From contig JAGCPF010000009.1 in assembly GCA_017642335.1 (NCBI GenBank), positions 1 to 64,000 on the forward strand: 64,000 bases of DNA, read 5' to 3'. Below are positions 50,659 to 59,008 of this stretch, in pieces. Every line of letters begins with the position of its first letter. Position 1 is the first letter of the stretch. The stretch comes from Fibrobacter sp. (lineage in GTDB: Bacteria; Fibrobacterota; Fibrobacteria; Fibrobacterales; Fibrobacteraceae). The notes beneath the pieces were generated by a model that saw only the letters and a program-made list of their open reading frames with translations, was not told the DNA's origin and made no database searches. The position numbers and the translations under genes are program-made.

Positions 50659-51999
50659 TTATCTCCTTCTTTCCGCCATCTCTTTCTTCAAGATGTCCAT
50701 GACGGCGCCGAGGTCTGCCGGAGCCTTGAACACGGGGTTCGCGTACTTGGAGCAGATGTTCTCGAGCTTCTTTTCGTGGTAGCTGACCTTGAATTCGGTG
50801 AACTTGAGGCCGTGTGCCGTGCTGATGACGACCACGTTCTCGTCCTTCGCGATCTTGCCTGCGGCCACGAGTTTTTCGAGGGCGCCGAGGGCGACGCCGG
50901 TATGCGGGCAGCAGTAGAGGCCGATGCGGTCACCGCGGTGGGCGGCGTTGGCGAGCTCTTCTTCGGTGACGCTCACGACCATGCCGTTCGTCTTCTGGAT
51001 GGCGCGTACGGCCTTCGGATAGCTGACCGGGTTACCGATCTGGATGGCGCTGGCGAGCGTCTTCTTGGCCTGCATGGGTTCGAGCTTGTCGAAGCCGCGT
51101 TCAAATGCCTTCACGAACGGGTTGGCGTTCTCGGCCTGGGCGACGATGATGCGCGGGATGCGGTCGATGAGGCCCATGGCGAGGCAGTCTTCGAAACCCT
51201 TGGCGAGGGCGCTGACGTTGCCGAGGTTTCCGCCCGGGATAATCACGGTGTCGGGAACCTTCCAGCCCATTTCCTGGCAGATTTCCGGAGAAATCGTCTT
51301 CTGGCCTTCCACGCGGAGGCTGTTCATGGAGTTCGCGAGGTAGATGCGGTTGTCGGCGGTGACCTGCTGCACGATCTTCATGCATCCGTCAAAGTCGGTG
51401 TCGAGGGCGAGCACGATGCTGCCGTTGGAAATCGGCTGGATCAGCTGGGCAACGCTCGTCTTGCCGGCGGGCAGGAACACGATGGAGGGGATGCCGGCCT
51501 TGGCGCAGTAGGCGCTGAGGGCTGCGGAGGTGTCACCGGTAGAGGCGCAGGCCACGGCGTCAATCGGGTGGATGCCCTTCTTGATGATGTGGTTCACCTG
51601 GCTCACGACGACCGTCATGCCGAGGTCCTTGAAAGAACCCGTGTGGGAGTTGCCGCAAAGCTTAACCTTGAGGCTTCCGATGCCGAGTTCGCGGGCGAGC
51701 GGGGCCGCGTCAAAGAGCGGGCTCCAGCCTTCGCGCATCGTCACGATGTCTTCGAGCGGCATGTCGGGGAGAACCATTTCGCGCTTGCTCCAGATACCGC
51801 TCATGTCGGCGGGTTCGAAGCTCATGCGGCGTTCGGCGAACAGCTTCTTCCATTCGTCGGGGCTCTTGCTTGCAAGGGCCTTGCGGTCGTGCTCGACTTC
51901 GAGCAGGCTTCCGTCCACCTTGCTGCGGTAAATGACGTCGGTCAGCGGGTAGGTATCGTCCCCGTTGATGTTCCTGAAATGCGCATTAAATTGGGCCAT
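50659..51999 (-). CDS. thrC: Threonine synthase
   Basis: PLP enzyme converting phosphohomoserine to threonine. The 446-residue protein has the PLP lysine in SHTGSFKDLGM, ASTGDTSAALSAY and the phosphate-binding IPGGNLGNV. Length and order fit the family. The 5' leader of about 20 bases holds AGAGGA before the ATG. A TATATTTG box lies at 52024-52031. The gene stands alone with its own terminator. Confidence 0.95.
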   Translation of the reverse strand: MAQFNAHFRNINGDDTYPLTDVIYRSKVDGSLLEVEHDRKALASKSPDEWKKLFAERRMSFEPADMSGIWSKREMVLPDMPLEDIVTMREGWSPLFDAAPLARELGIGSLKVKLCGNSHTGSFKDLGMTVVVSQVNHIIKKGIHPIDAVACASTGDTSAALSAYCAKAGIPSIVFLPAGKTSVAQLIQPISNGSIVLALDTDFDGCMKIVQQVTADNRIYLANSMNSLRVEGQKTISPEICQEMGWKVPDTVIIPGGNLGNVSALAKGFEDCLAMGLIDRIPRIIVAQAENANPFVKAFERGFDKLEPMQAKKTLASAIQIGNPVSYPKAVRAIQKTNGMVVSVTEEELANAAHRGDRIGLYCCPHTGVALGALEKLVAAGKIAKDENVVVISTAHGLKFTEFKVSYHEKKLENICSKYANPVFKAPADLGAVMDILKKEMAERRR

Positions 52000-52023
52000 A
52001 ATGTCCTCTTGATTTTACGGGGA

Positions 52024-52031
52024 CAAATATA
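52024..52031 (-). promoter_or_regulatory. -7 box of thrC
   Basis: Exact TATATTTG on the minus strand, 24 bases before the ATG. A dispersed repeat occupies the region just upstream, where the -33 element should be. Confidence 0.55.
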
Positions 52032-52036
52032 GTAAT

Positions 52037-52080
52037 AAGACGAGAGAACGGGCTACGCCCTACAGACGAAAGACGAGAGA
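52037..52080. repeat. Dispersed repeat copy B upstream of thrC
   Basis: AAGACGAGAGAACGG, hairpin GGGC-TAC-GCCC (52050-52060), then TACAGACGAAAGACGAGAGA. It aligns to the copy at 31471 along its length except for the stem, which has changed on both sides. A GGCTCGGGGTTCGGGGCTCG run follows. Confidence 0.75.
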
Positions 52081-52114
52081 AATAAGGCTCGGGGTTCGGG
52101 GCTCGAGGGCGGTC

Positions 52115-53113
52115 CTATTCGGCGGGGGTGTTGGTGGTGTCTGCCGGGGTGTCGGTGCTGTCCGCCGGTGTTTTTGTGCTGTCGGCCTGGACTTCGGCGG
52201 CTTTGCAGTTCTCGATGGCCTTGTCGACTTCTTTACGGATGGAATCCAGCTTTGCTTGGTAACGCGGGTTCACGGTTGTGTCGCCGTCGCAAATCTGGGT
52301 CTTTGCATATTTCCCTTCCTCATACGGGAACGAACGTCTGACGCATTTTTTCAGGCTGTCGGAAACGGTTTCGCCTGCCGCGGCAAGGCTGTCCAGTTTC
52401 TCGTCCAGACTGTTTTTGAACGCTTCGCCCCTGGTTATGAAGTCCATTTTTTGGCATAGAGGGGACGGTGCGGCCGAACTGCTGGATTCCGCTACGGAAC
52501 TACTGGATTTTGCTGATGAACTGCTCAGGAATTTTGCCTCGTACTCTTCTTTTGTATAGACAAGGCCGTCCTCGGCATAGGGGAAAACCTTTCCGTTGGA
52601 ACAGGTGTATTCCATAATTGTCTGGTAGCCAACACAATGGCATGGGCCGGTGCCATATACGGGGATGGCTTCGTAGCACCTTTCCAATCGGTCCTCGATG
52701 GAATCCAGTTTTTCGAGTGGTTCTGTTTTGTTGAATTTGAGCTTAACTTGTTCGTCATGGCATTCTATCGGGGGATCATAGTCGCAGACCATGCTCCGGC
52801 AATTGTTGGTCGGATGAAAAGTCTGATTGCAGGTCACGCTCGGGTCGCTGGCGAGCCTGTATTGCGCAGAACTGTTGGAAATGTCCCCGGTTGGAGTCGA
52901 GGATGACGATCCGGGAGCGCCGCTTGAGGTCCCTTCGGCAGGCTCGGATCCGTTTGAACTGCCCGATTGTAGCAAGGTGTCTCCAGAACTGCTTGATTCC
53001 GGGGAGGAATCGTGGATGCTGATGGGCTGTGAATCGTCTTCACTGCAGCTGGCCCAGAAAATGCTGGCGACGATTAAAAGGGACTTGCTAATGAAAAATC
53101 TGCACTTCATCAT
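52115..53113 (-). CDS. Ser-rich-linker lipoprotein, 332 aa
   Basis: Lipobox WASC, then long Ser-rich linkers (ESSSSGDT, SSAKSSSSVAESSSSAA) that separate two Cys-containing beta-rich regions (TCNQTFHPTNNC, YGTGPCHCVGY). The C-terminus is a tandem of PADST/PADTT units. Poly-Ser linkers of this kind are frequent in Fibrobacter surface proteins. Function unknown. Two adjacent ATGs are possible at 53113 and 53110. Confidence 0.8.
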   Translation of the reverse strand: MMKCRFFISKSLLIVASIFWASCSEDDSQPISIHDSSPESSSSGDTLLQSGSSNGSEPAEGTSSGAPGSSSSTPTGDISNSSAQYRLASDPSVTCNQTFHPTNNCRSMVCDYDPPIECHDEQVKLKFNKTEPLEKLDSIEDRLERCYEAIPVYGTGPCHCVGYQTIMEYTCSNGKVFPYAEDGLVYTKEEYEAKFLSSSSAKSSSSVAESSSSAAPSPLCQKMDFITRGEAFKNSLDEKLDSLAAAGETVSDSLKKCVRRSFPYEEGKYAKTQICDGDTTVNPRYQAKLDSIRKEVDKAIENCKAAEVQADSTKTPADSTDTPADTTNTPAE

Positions 53114-53192
53114 GAACTCGGGAGGATGGTTGTTCTACTGAAATCAATATATGAATTTTAGGGCAGGGTGGGTTCAATTAGGGGAGTTTTTC

Positions 53193-53200
53193 TATATTTC
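53193..53200 (+). promoter_or_regulatory. Candidate -7 box for the 53237 gene
   Basis: TATATTTC, 36 bases before the GTG start, with CGGAG between. Confidence 0.45.
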
Positions 53201-53236
53201 TGCTCGAAAAAAGTTCAACACGATTCGGAGATCCGC

Positions 53237-54718
53237 GTGAAGAAAAAAATTATTCTATTGTCTTTTTTGGCTGTATGGGCTATCGCTTTGTCGGCCTGTC
53301 TGTTCGATTCCGATGAAGATGGCTTGAGCAACTGGCTTTCGGACCATGGGCTCCCGGACAGCTACGATGTTCAGACGTTGAGTATCGAGGGCCTGACTCC
53401 ATCGAAGGTCGAAGTTCTCCGTGATACTATCCCGTCGATTGCAGAGAAGTCTATTGTTTTCGGAAATTCTTCTAACATGGCGCATGAGATGGCGGTTCAG
53501 TTCTTGTATGTGAGCGATACTACGTACATGAACCGGTTCCGCGATGCCGATACGATTGGAGCGTACGTCTCGTTCTCGATGCTTTTGCCGTTCTACAAAG
53601 ATAAAGACGTCCCTGTTAAGCTGTTGCCGATTAAGGAAAATCTGAAGGTCGAAATCAGCTGGACTCTCCGCAAGGGGAAAAACAAAAAGTTTACGGATAG
53701 CCTAGCTTCGCTCTCGGATTCCGTATGGCTCAGAAGTTTGGAAAACTGGGAACCTGATGCCGTTGTCGATACGACCTATGATATTAAGTTGACGAAGTCG
53801 GACACGCTGGTATTCTTCGACCTGCCGGGTGCGTTCCTGGATAGCATCAAGACTTGTCGCCAGGCCTGCCATTTGGAAATGCGCTTTGCCGCTCCTGAAA
53901 CGGAGAACCTGTTCCGATTCTATGCCACGGAGAAGAAGAAGACTCCCGTATTCCGTATGAGGTCAGTGAACGAAGGGGATACGCTCAATTACTTCAAGTC
54001 TTACTCGCCGACCCGGATGGCGAGCGTTACGGTCAACAACGACTGCTCCGACTGCCTTGTCCTGCACGGCGGTGCGACAGATTCTTTGATTGTCGAATTC
54101 CCTTCAGAACCCATCCTCAACGCTCTGGCCGATTTCTACGGCGATGAATTCCCGTATACGGTGGGCGACGGCTACGATGTACGTCAGGCGGTTGTTCTTG
54201 CACAGATGACTTTTGCCCGCAATGATGCCGAAGGCGAGAACCACTTGGGGCTACCACTCCAGGTCGTGTCGGGAGCGTTCATCGACAGTGCCGGTGAGGA
54301 ATGCTACAAGAGGGAAGCGTACAAGGTGAACAAGAAGCAAGTCGTGAAGAGCGGCTACAGCAATATGGTGTTCTACGATGGCGATTCCCTGACGCTTCAG
54401 ATAACGCAGGCTATGCGCAACTTCATCAACCGTGCGAGTGCCGGGAAGAAATTGAAAATCATGATGCGTCTTGGGGCTCCGCAGTTGCAAGACAAGGATT
54501 CTGCTTATGCGACGCATGTTGTTGAGCACGAACTGACAAAGAAGAAGGTCGTTGACGGGGATACGGTAGAGACGAAAGTTATCCAAAAGGATACGAGCTA
54601 CGTTTTCCTCGGCTATTTCGATTACGCTCGTTACGATTTTTCCAGCATGATGGATAGCCCGATAACGCTCAAACTCTGGCTTGCTAACAAGCGGAGCGGG
54701 AGGAACGATGATGAATAA
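53237..54718 (+). CDS. Lipoprotein, 493 aa, unknown function
   Basis: The GTG at 53237 (MKKKIILLSFLAVWAIALSAC) is chosen: it has CGGAG at six bases and places the signal sequence and LSAC lipobox at the N-terminus, whereas the longer frame would not. The mature protein is beta-rich with repeated Asp/Ser/Thr (DSDEDGLSNWLSDHG). No family known. It overlaps the next gene by eight bases, implying joint expression with the FadL-like barrel. Confidence 0.78.
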   Translation: MKKKIILLSFLAVWAIALSACLFDSDEDGLSNWLSDHGLPDSYDVQTLSIEGLTPSKVEVLRDTIPSIAEKSIVFGNSSNMAHEMAVQFLYVSDTTYMNRFRDADTIGAYVSFSMLLPFYKDKDVPVKLLPIKENLKVEISWTLRKGKNKKFTDSLASLSDSVWLRSLENWEPDAVVDTTYDIKLTKSDTLVFFDLPGAFLDSIKTCRQACHLEMRFAAPETENLFRFYATEKKKTPVFRMRSVNEGDTLNYFKSYSPTRMASVTVNNDCSDCLVLHGGATDSLIVEFPSEPILNALADFYGDEFPYTVGDGYDVRQAVVLAQMTFARNDAEGENHLGLPLQVVSGAFIDSAGEECYKREAYKVNKKQVVKSGYSNMVFYDGDSLTLQITQAMRNFINRASAGKKLKIMMRLGAPQLQDKDSAYATHVVEHELTKKKVVDGDTVETKVIQKDTSYVFLGYFDYARYDFSSMMDSPITLKLWLANKRSGRNDDE

Positions 54719-55955
54719 GTTTTTGATTTTTATCCTTTGTGCTGCTTGTCTTGCCTCTGCCTCTTTGCTGGGCATGGATGCTCTTGGCGAAGAACAGATG
54801 CTTGGCGGAATGGTGAATACTGCCGGCCGCGGATTTGCGGGTGGTGCGAAGACCAGTGATGCTGAGGGTTTGTCCGTCGTGAACCCGGCGCGTATCGCGT
54901 TCGATTCCAAGGTCGTTTTTAATCTGAACTTTTTTATCGACATGACGACTGCCGAAGGTGATGGTTCCACTTATTCCACGAAGAATATCGGACTGCCTTC
55001 GTTCAACTTCTCGTTCCCCATGGGCACGTTCGGTGCAATTGGCCTTTCGCTCTGGCAGCGTTATTCTTCCAGCATGGATGAGAGTGTCAAGGATTCCGTA
55101 TCCAAGATGGATGCCGAGGTGAAGTACCAAGGGAGTCTGTACGAGATTGTCCCGACTTATGCTGTGCGTATCCCGTTCTTCCGCATGCTTTCGCTGGGTG
55201 CATCGGCGCACTTCGTGATTGGCAATGTGGAACGCAGCCTTATCTTTGGCCCGGACAATAGCGCCGTAAGCAAGGACGACTCCTGGGCGACCAACAGTTC
55301 GAAGGTGACCGACTATGTGAGCGGAAGCTGGGAAATCAAGAACCATCCCGCATACTATTCCTTGGCCTTGCAGTTCCGCGGTCGACAGGTCTCGTATTTC
55401 TTCTCTTATACGACACCATATGTCCTGCAGAACGACTTGGCCTTCGATTTGCGCTTCAGCGAATTGGATACTCTCGTGCCGACGCGTTACACGCGAGAAA
55501 TCAAGGTCCCCGCGCTTTTTGCAACGGGCGTGAACTACCGACTGTACAAGCGCTACAACGTGATGATGGATTTGCAGTGGCGCTCCTGGGAAGACGATAT
55601 CGAAAACATCGCGGGTAGCTGGAATATGCCCGAAGTGACGAAGACGCAGAACGACTTCATGATTGCTGTTGGTTTCCAGCGCGACGGAAGTCCGCTGTTC
55701 TATGACCCGTACCTGGATCGCACGGCGTTCCGAGTGGGTGGCTGGATGAAGAGCTGGTATGTAAAGGATGTTTACGAGTATGGTGGTTCTATTGGCGCGG
55801 GCCTTCCCATGGGGAGGAAGGGAACCACGATCGATTTGGCCTTGCAGGGGGGAATACGTACCACTGGCGGTGACGAAAACTGGGAAGAAATGTTCTTTGG
55901 AATTCGCATCGGCCTGATGGGTGTTGGTACCTGGGGGCAATCCCGCGGAAAGTAG
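54711..55955 (+). CDS. FadL/TodX-like outer-membrane protein, 414 aa
   Basis: Signal peptide (FLIFILCAACLASASLLG) and a barrel with the FadL-type opening GRGFAGGAKTSDAEGLSVVNPA, which in that family forms the N-terminal hatch, followed by alternating strands. Such proteins import or bind hydrophobic molecules; here the ligand is unknown. The ATG at 54711 has GGAGG at seven bases (a neighbouring ATG at 54708 is too close). It overlaps the upstream lipoprotein gene. Confidence 0.7.
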   Translation: MNKFLIFILCAACLASASLLGMDALGEEQMLGGMVNTAGRGFAGGAKTSDAEGLSVVNPARIAFDSKVVFNLNFFIDMTTAEGDGSTYSTKNIGLPSFNFSFPMGTFGAIGLSLWQRYSSSMDESVKDSVSKMDAEVKYQGSLYEIVPTYAVRIPFFRMLSLGASAHFVIGNVERSLIFGPDNSAVSKDDSWATNSSKVTDYVSGSWEIKNHPAYYSLALQFRGRQVSYFFSYTTPYVLQNDLAFDLRFSELDTLVPTRYTREIKVPALFATGVNYRLYKRYNVMMDLQWRSWEDDIENIAGSWNMPEVTKTQNDFMIAVGFQRDGSPLFYDPYLDRTAFRVGGWMKSWYVKDVYEYGGSIGAGLPMGRKGTTIDLALQGGIRTTGGDENWEEMFFGIRIGLMGVGTWGQSRGK

Positions 55956-55993
55956 TTGTGGGAATGGTTGATTTATAAAAGAAGGAGTGAAAA

Positions 55994-57379
55994 ATGGCCG
56001 TAAAAAAAGCTACTAACGGATCTACGAGTGCGAAGAAGCCTGCTGCAAAACCTGCAGCAAAGCCTGCTGCAAAACCTGCAGCAAAGCCTGCTGCAAAGCC
56101 GGTTGCAAAGTCAACCCCTGTTCCAAAGCAAAAACCAAAGCCTACTGCAAAGAAACCTGCGAGTACAAGTTCTTCAGGAATCGCTGCGCGTGTTGCGAAA
56201 CGAAAATTGATGACATCTCTTGCTAAGAAAGAAGAAGCAGCAAAGAAAGCTGCGGAGACAAGCTCTTCAGGAATCGCTGCGCGTGTTGCGAAACGGAAAC
56301 TGATGACATCTCTCGCTAAAAAAGAAGAAGCTGCAAAGATTTCGACGCTTGTTGCGAGGCGGAAATTAGCGGCATCCCTCGCCAAAAAAGGTGAAACTTT
56401 AGAACTCAGAGTGACAACGGCTAAACCAAAGAAAACTACGACTGCAAAGTCCGCTACTCAAGCAGCCACAAAGACCTCAACCAAGGCGACTGCGAAACCG
56501 TCAACAAAGGCTACTGCTAAGAAGGCCCCTGTAAAAACAGCCTCCAAGGTTGCTACGAGGTCTATCGCCAAGCCAGTCTCTAAATCGGCTGCAAAGCTGG
56601 AACAGTCTTTTGATGCGGAATACCTTGTGCTCATGCAGAAGGACCCGAACTGGCTGCATGCATTCTGGGAAGTTTCCGAGTCGCGCATGGATCAGGCAAA
56701 GAACGGCAAGGGAAAGTTCGTACTTCGTTTGTTTGATATTTCTGGTGACTTGACCGTCCAACGCAGCAAGAAGCGCAAGTTCCACGATGTCGAGGTTCCT
56801 GCCGATGCCCGTAGCTGGTATGTCGAGAATCCCGTTGGCAACAGCTGCATAGCTGTCCTCGGCTCCGTCGAGGGTGACCGCTTTATGCCGATTCTCGAGT
56901 CCTCCCCGGTGCTCACGTTCGACAAGAACGCCGTGGTCCCGTCCCTTGACGACGAGTTCGTCCGCGCTTCCCTGGGCGGCAGCGTGAACGGCAACTTCAT
57001 GAGCTCCGGCTTTTCCAGCACGACTGCCGAGTCCTGGCTTAACAGCCTCCGCCTGGGCAGCTCTTCGGAATCCATGTTCTCCGGTGCGCTTTCCAGTGCA
57101 GCTCTCAAGAGCAACGAAATTGCTGCTCCGAAGGATTCCGTCAACTATGGCAAGGATTTCTTCCTGTGGGTCAAGACTCGCCTTATCGTGTACGGCGGAA
57201 CCCGTCCCGACGCCCATTTGCAGGTGCGCGGTGAACCGTTCCCGCTGAACCCGGATGGCACCTTCAGCTTCGAGGAAGACCTTCCGGATTCCACGAAGAT
57301 TATTCCGGTGTTTGCAACGGACAAGGATGGCGACTTCCCGACGACAATTGTTCCTATCGTTGTCAAGCGTACTGAGTAA
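55994..57379 (+). CDS. Histone-H1-like Lys/Ala repeat region fused to DUF4912
   Basis: Residues 1 to about 210 are Lys/Ala/Pro/Thr rich: AAKP repeated, then two nearly identical copies of a TSSSGIAARVAKRKLMTSLAKKEE unit, and more KATAKPSTK. This resembles histone H1-like bacterial tails that bind nucleic acid. From about 215 a DUF4912 domain follows (YLVLMQKDPNWLHAFWEVSE) with a second beta-rich part. The ATG at 55994 follows GAAGGAG. The next gene, a GH57 enzyme, is 21 bases away; to my knowledge DUF4912 genes often sit beside such enzymes. Function unknown. Confidence 0.85.
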   Translation: MAVKKATNGSTSAKKPAAKPAAKPAAKPAAKPAAKPVAKSTPVPKQKPKPTAKKPASTSSSGIAARVAKRKLMTSLAKKEEAAKKAAETSSSGIAARVAKRKLMTSLAKKEEAAKISTLVARRKLAASLAKKGETLELRVTTAKPKKTTTAKSATQAATKTSTKATAKPSTKATAKKAPVKTASKVATRSIAKPVSKSAAKLEQSFDAEYLVLMQKDPNWLHAFWEVSESRMDQAKNGKGKFVLRLFDISGDLTVQRSKKRKFHDVEVPADARSWYVENPVGNSCIAVLGSVEGDRFMPILESSPVLTFDKNAVVPSLDDEFVRASLGGSVNGNFMSSGFSSTTAESWLNSLRLGSSSESMFSGALSSAALKSNEIAAPKDSVNYGKDFFLWVKTRLIVYGGTRPDAHLQVRGEPFPLNPDGTFSFEEDLPDSTKIIPVFATDKDGDFPTTIVPIVVKRTE

Positions 57380-57400
57380 TTCTGATCTCGGGTAATTAGC

Positions 57401-59008
57401 TTGTCCCGTCCAGGCAAAATCCTTTTCTTGCTGCATGCGCACCTTCCTTTCGTGCGGCATCCCGACTATAAGCGCTTTTACGAGGAAAACTGGCTGTTCG
57501 AAGCGGTCACGGAATCGTACTTGCCGTTAGTGCAGTCCATGCGGCGCCTGCTCGAGAAGGGAGTGCCGGGCAAGCTCAACTTGAGCGTGTCGCCCCCGCT
57601 GATCGAGATGCTGCGCGACGAGAGCCTGGTGTCGAAAATATCCGGGCATCTGCAGCGCCAGCTTGAACTTGCCGAACGGGAAGTTGCCCGTTTCAAGGAT
57701 GGGCCCCAGGCGACTCTTGCCCGCTTTTACCTGGATCGTCAGCGCGCGCTTGTCGATACGTGGGAAAACCGAATCGGCCGCGATTTGCTGGGGGAATTCA
57801 AGTCCCTCGAAATTGCGGGCAAACTCAACCTGCTTACCTGCGTGGGGACGCACCCCTTCTTGCCGGCATACCAGAGCGATCCTGCATCCATCCGCATGCA
57901 CCTGGATGCCACCGTGGCGTGCTTTGAAAGTGCTTTCGGTCGTAAGCCCGAAGGAGTCTGGCTTCCGGAATGCGGCTATTTCCCTGGCCTGGAACGTTAC
58001 CTGGCCGAATACGGTCTGCATTACTTTTTCCTGGAAACGCACGGTGTTTTGCTGGCATCGCCTCCGCCCAAGTATGGTGTGTTCACTCCGCTCCGTACAC
58101 CGTCGGGACTCTACTGTATGGGCCGCGAACAGGCGAGTTCCATGGAAGTGTGGAGCCGTCGCACGGGTTACCCCGGCCATCCTGAATACCGCGAATTCTT
58201 CAAGGACATTGCGTCGGAACGCGAACGAGCCTACCTCGGTGAATATTTCTATTCCGGCGACACGCCCATCGATACGGGCTTCAAGTACTACCGCATTACG
58301 GGGAGCGAACAAAAAGAATTCTATCGTCCGTGGAACGCGATGCATCTGGTGCAGGACCACGCCCGTCTTTTCGTCGCCAACAGGGAGGCGACTCTTTCGG
58401 ACTTGATTCCGAAAATGGGCGGGAACAAGGCGGCGCTCCTTTGCCCCTACGATGCAGAACTCTTCGGCCACTGGTGGTTCGAGGGACCGCTGTTCCTGGA
58501 AGCGATGCTCGAACGCGCGGCGGCAAGTTCCGTACTTGAATTTGCCGGTGCCGATGAAGTGATGACGTCTTCTGCGGACCCGGATGCGCACGAACCGGCG
58601 TTTTCTTCGTGGGGCGAGGGTGGCTTTGCCTCTGTGTGGATAAATCCCGAGACAGAACAGTATTATCCGCAATCGTATCGAATGCGCTCTCGGATAGACC
58701 TCTTGAAGGGCAAGATTTCCTCGGTGCAGGATACGGATGTCCGTTCGCTGATGGACCGCTACGTTCGCCAGATGGAACGCGAACTCATGCTGTTCCAAGC
58801 TTCGGACTGGGCGTTCATGATCCACAACCATTCAACCGAAGGTTATGCACGCCGCCGGTTGGAATCGCATTATCTAGGCGTCGAATCGCTGTTTGGTGAG
58901 GCTTGCGTGGTGCTTGCCGAGTCCCAGGAAAAGAATTTGAATGAAATCGAGATTCCCGTTCTGACCGAACTTGAATCCAACGACAATATCTTTAAAGACT
59001 GTCTTTAG
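57401..59008 (+). CDS. GH57 family (DUF1957) glucan branching-type enzyme
   Basis: The 535-residue protein has the GH57 barrel motifs HAHLPF, GVWLPECGYFPGLE (nucleophile Glu region), LLCPYDAELFGHWWFEGP (acid/base Asp region) and a C-terminal helical DUF1957 domain. Enzymes of this type include alpha-1,4-glucan branching enzymes, so glycogen metabolism is the likely role. The start is TTG at 57401; no ATG fits. It lies directly after the DUF4912 gene, and its stop overlaps the convergent 59005 gene by four bases. Confidence 0.9.
   Translation: MSRPGKILFLLHAHLPFVRHPDYKRFYEENWLFEAVTESYLPLVQSMRRLLEKGVPGKLNLSVSPPLIEMLRDESLVSKISGHLQRQLELAEREVARFKDGPQATLARFYLDRQRALVDTWENRIGRDLLGEFKSLEIAGKLNLLTCVGTHPFLPAYQSDPASIRMHLDATVACFESAFGRKPEGVWLPECGYFPGLERYLAEYGLHYFFLETHGVLLASPPPKYGVFTPLRTPSGLYCMGREQASSMEVWSRRTGYPGHPEYREFFKDIASERERAYLGEYFYSGDTPIDTGFKYYRITGSEQKEFYRPWNAMHLVQDHARLFVANREATLSDLIPKMGGNKAALLCPYDAELFGHWWFEGPLFLEAMLERAAASSVLEFAGADEVMTSSADPDAHEPAFSSWGEGGFASVWINPETEQYYPQSYRMRSRIDLLKGKISSVQDTDVRSLMDRYVRQMERELMLFQASDWAFMIHNHSTEGYARRRLESHYLGVESLFGEACVVLAESQEKNLNEIEIPVLTELESNDNIFKDCL

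Noticed and set aside
50776..52032. 418-codon frame opposite thrC
   Set aside because: thrC is unmistakable; the antisense product has shadow composition.
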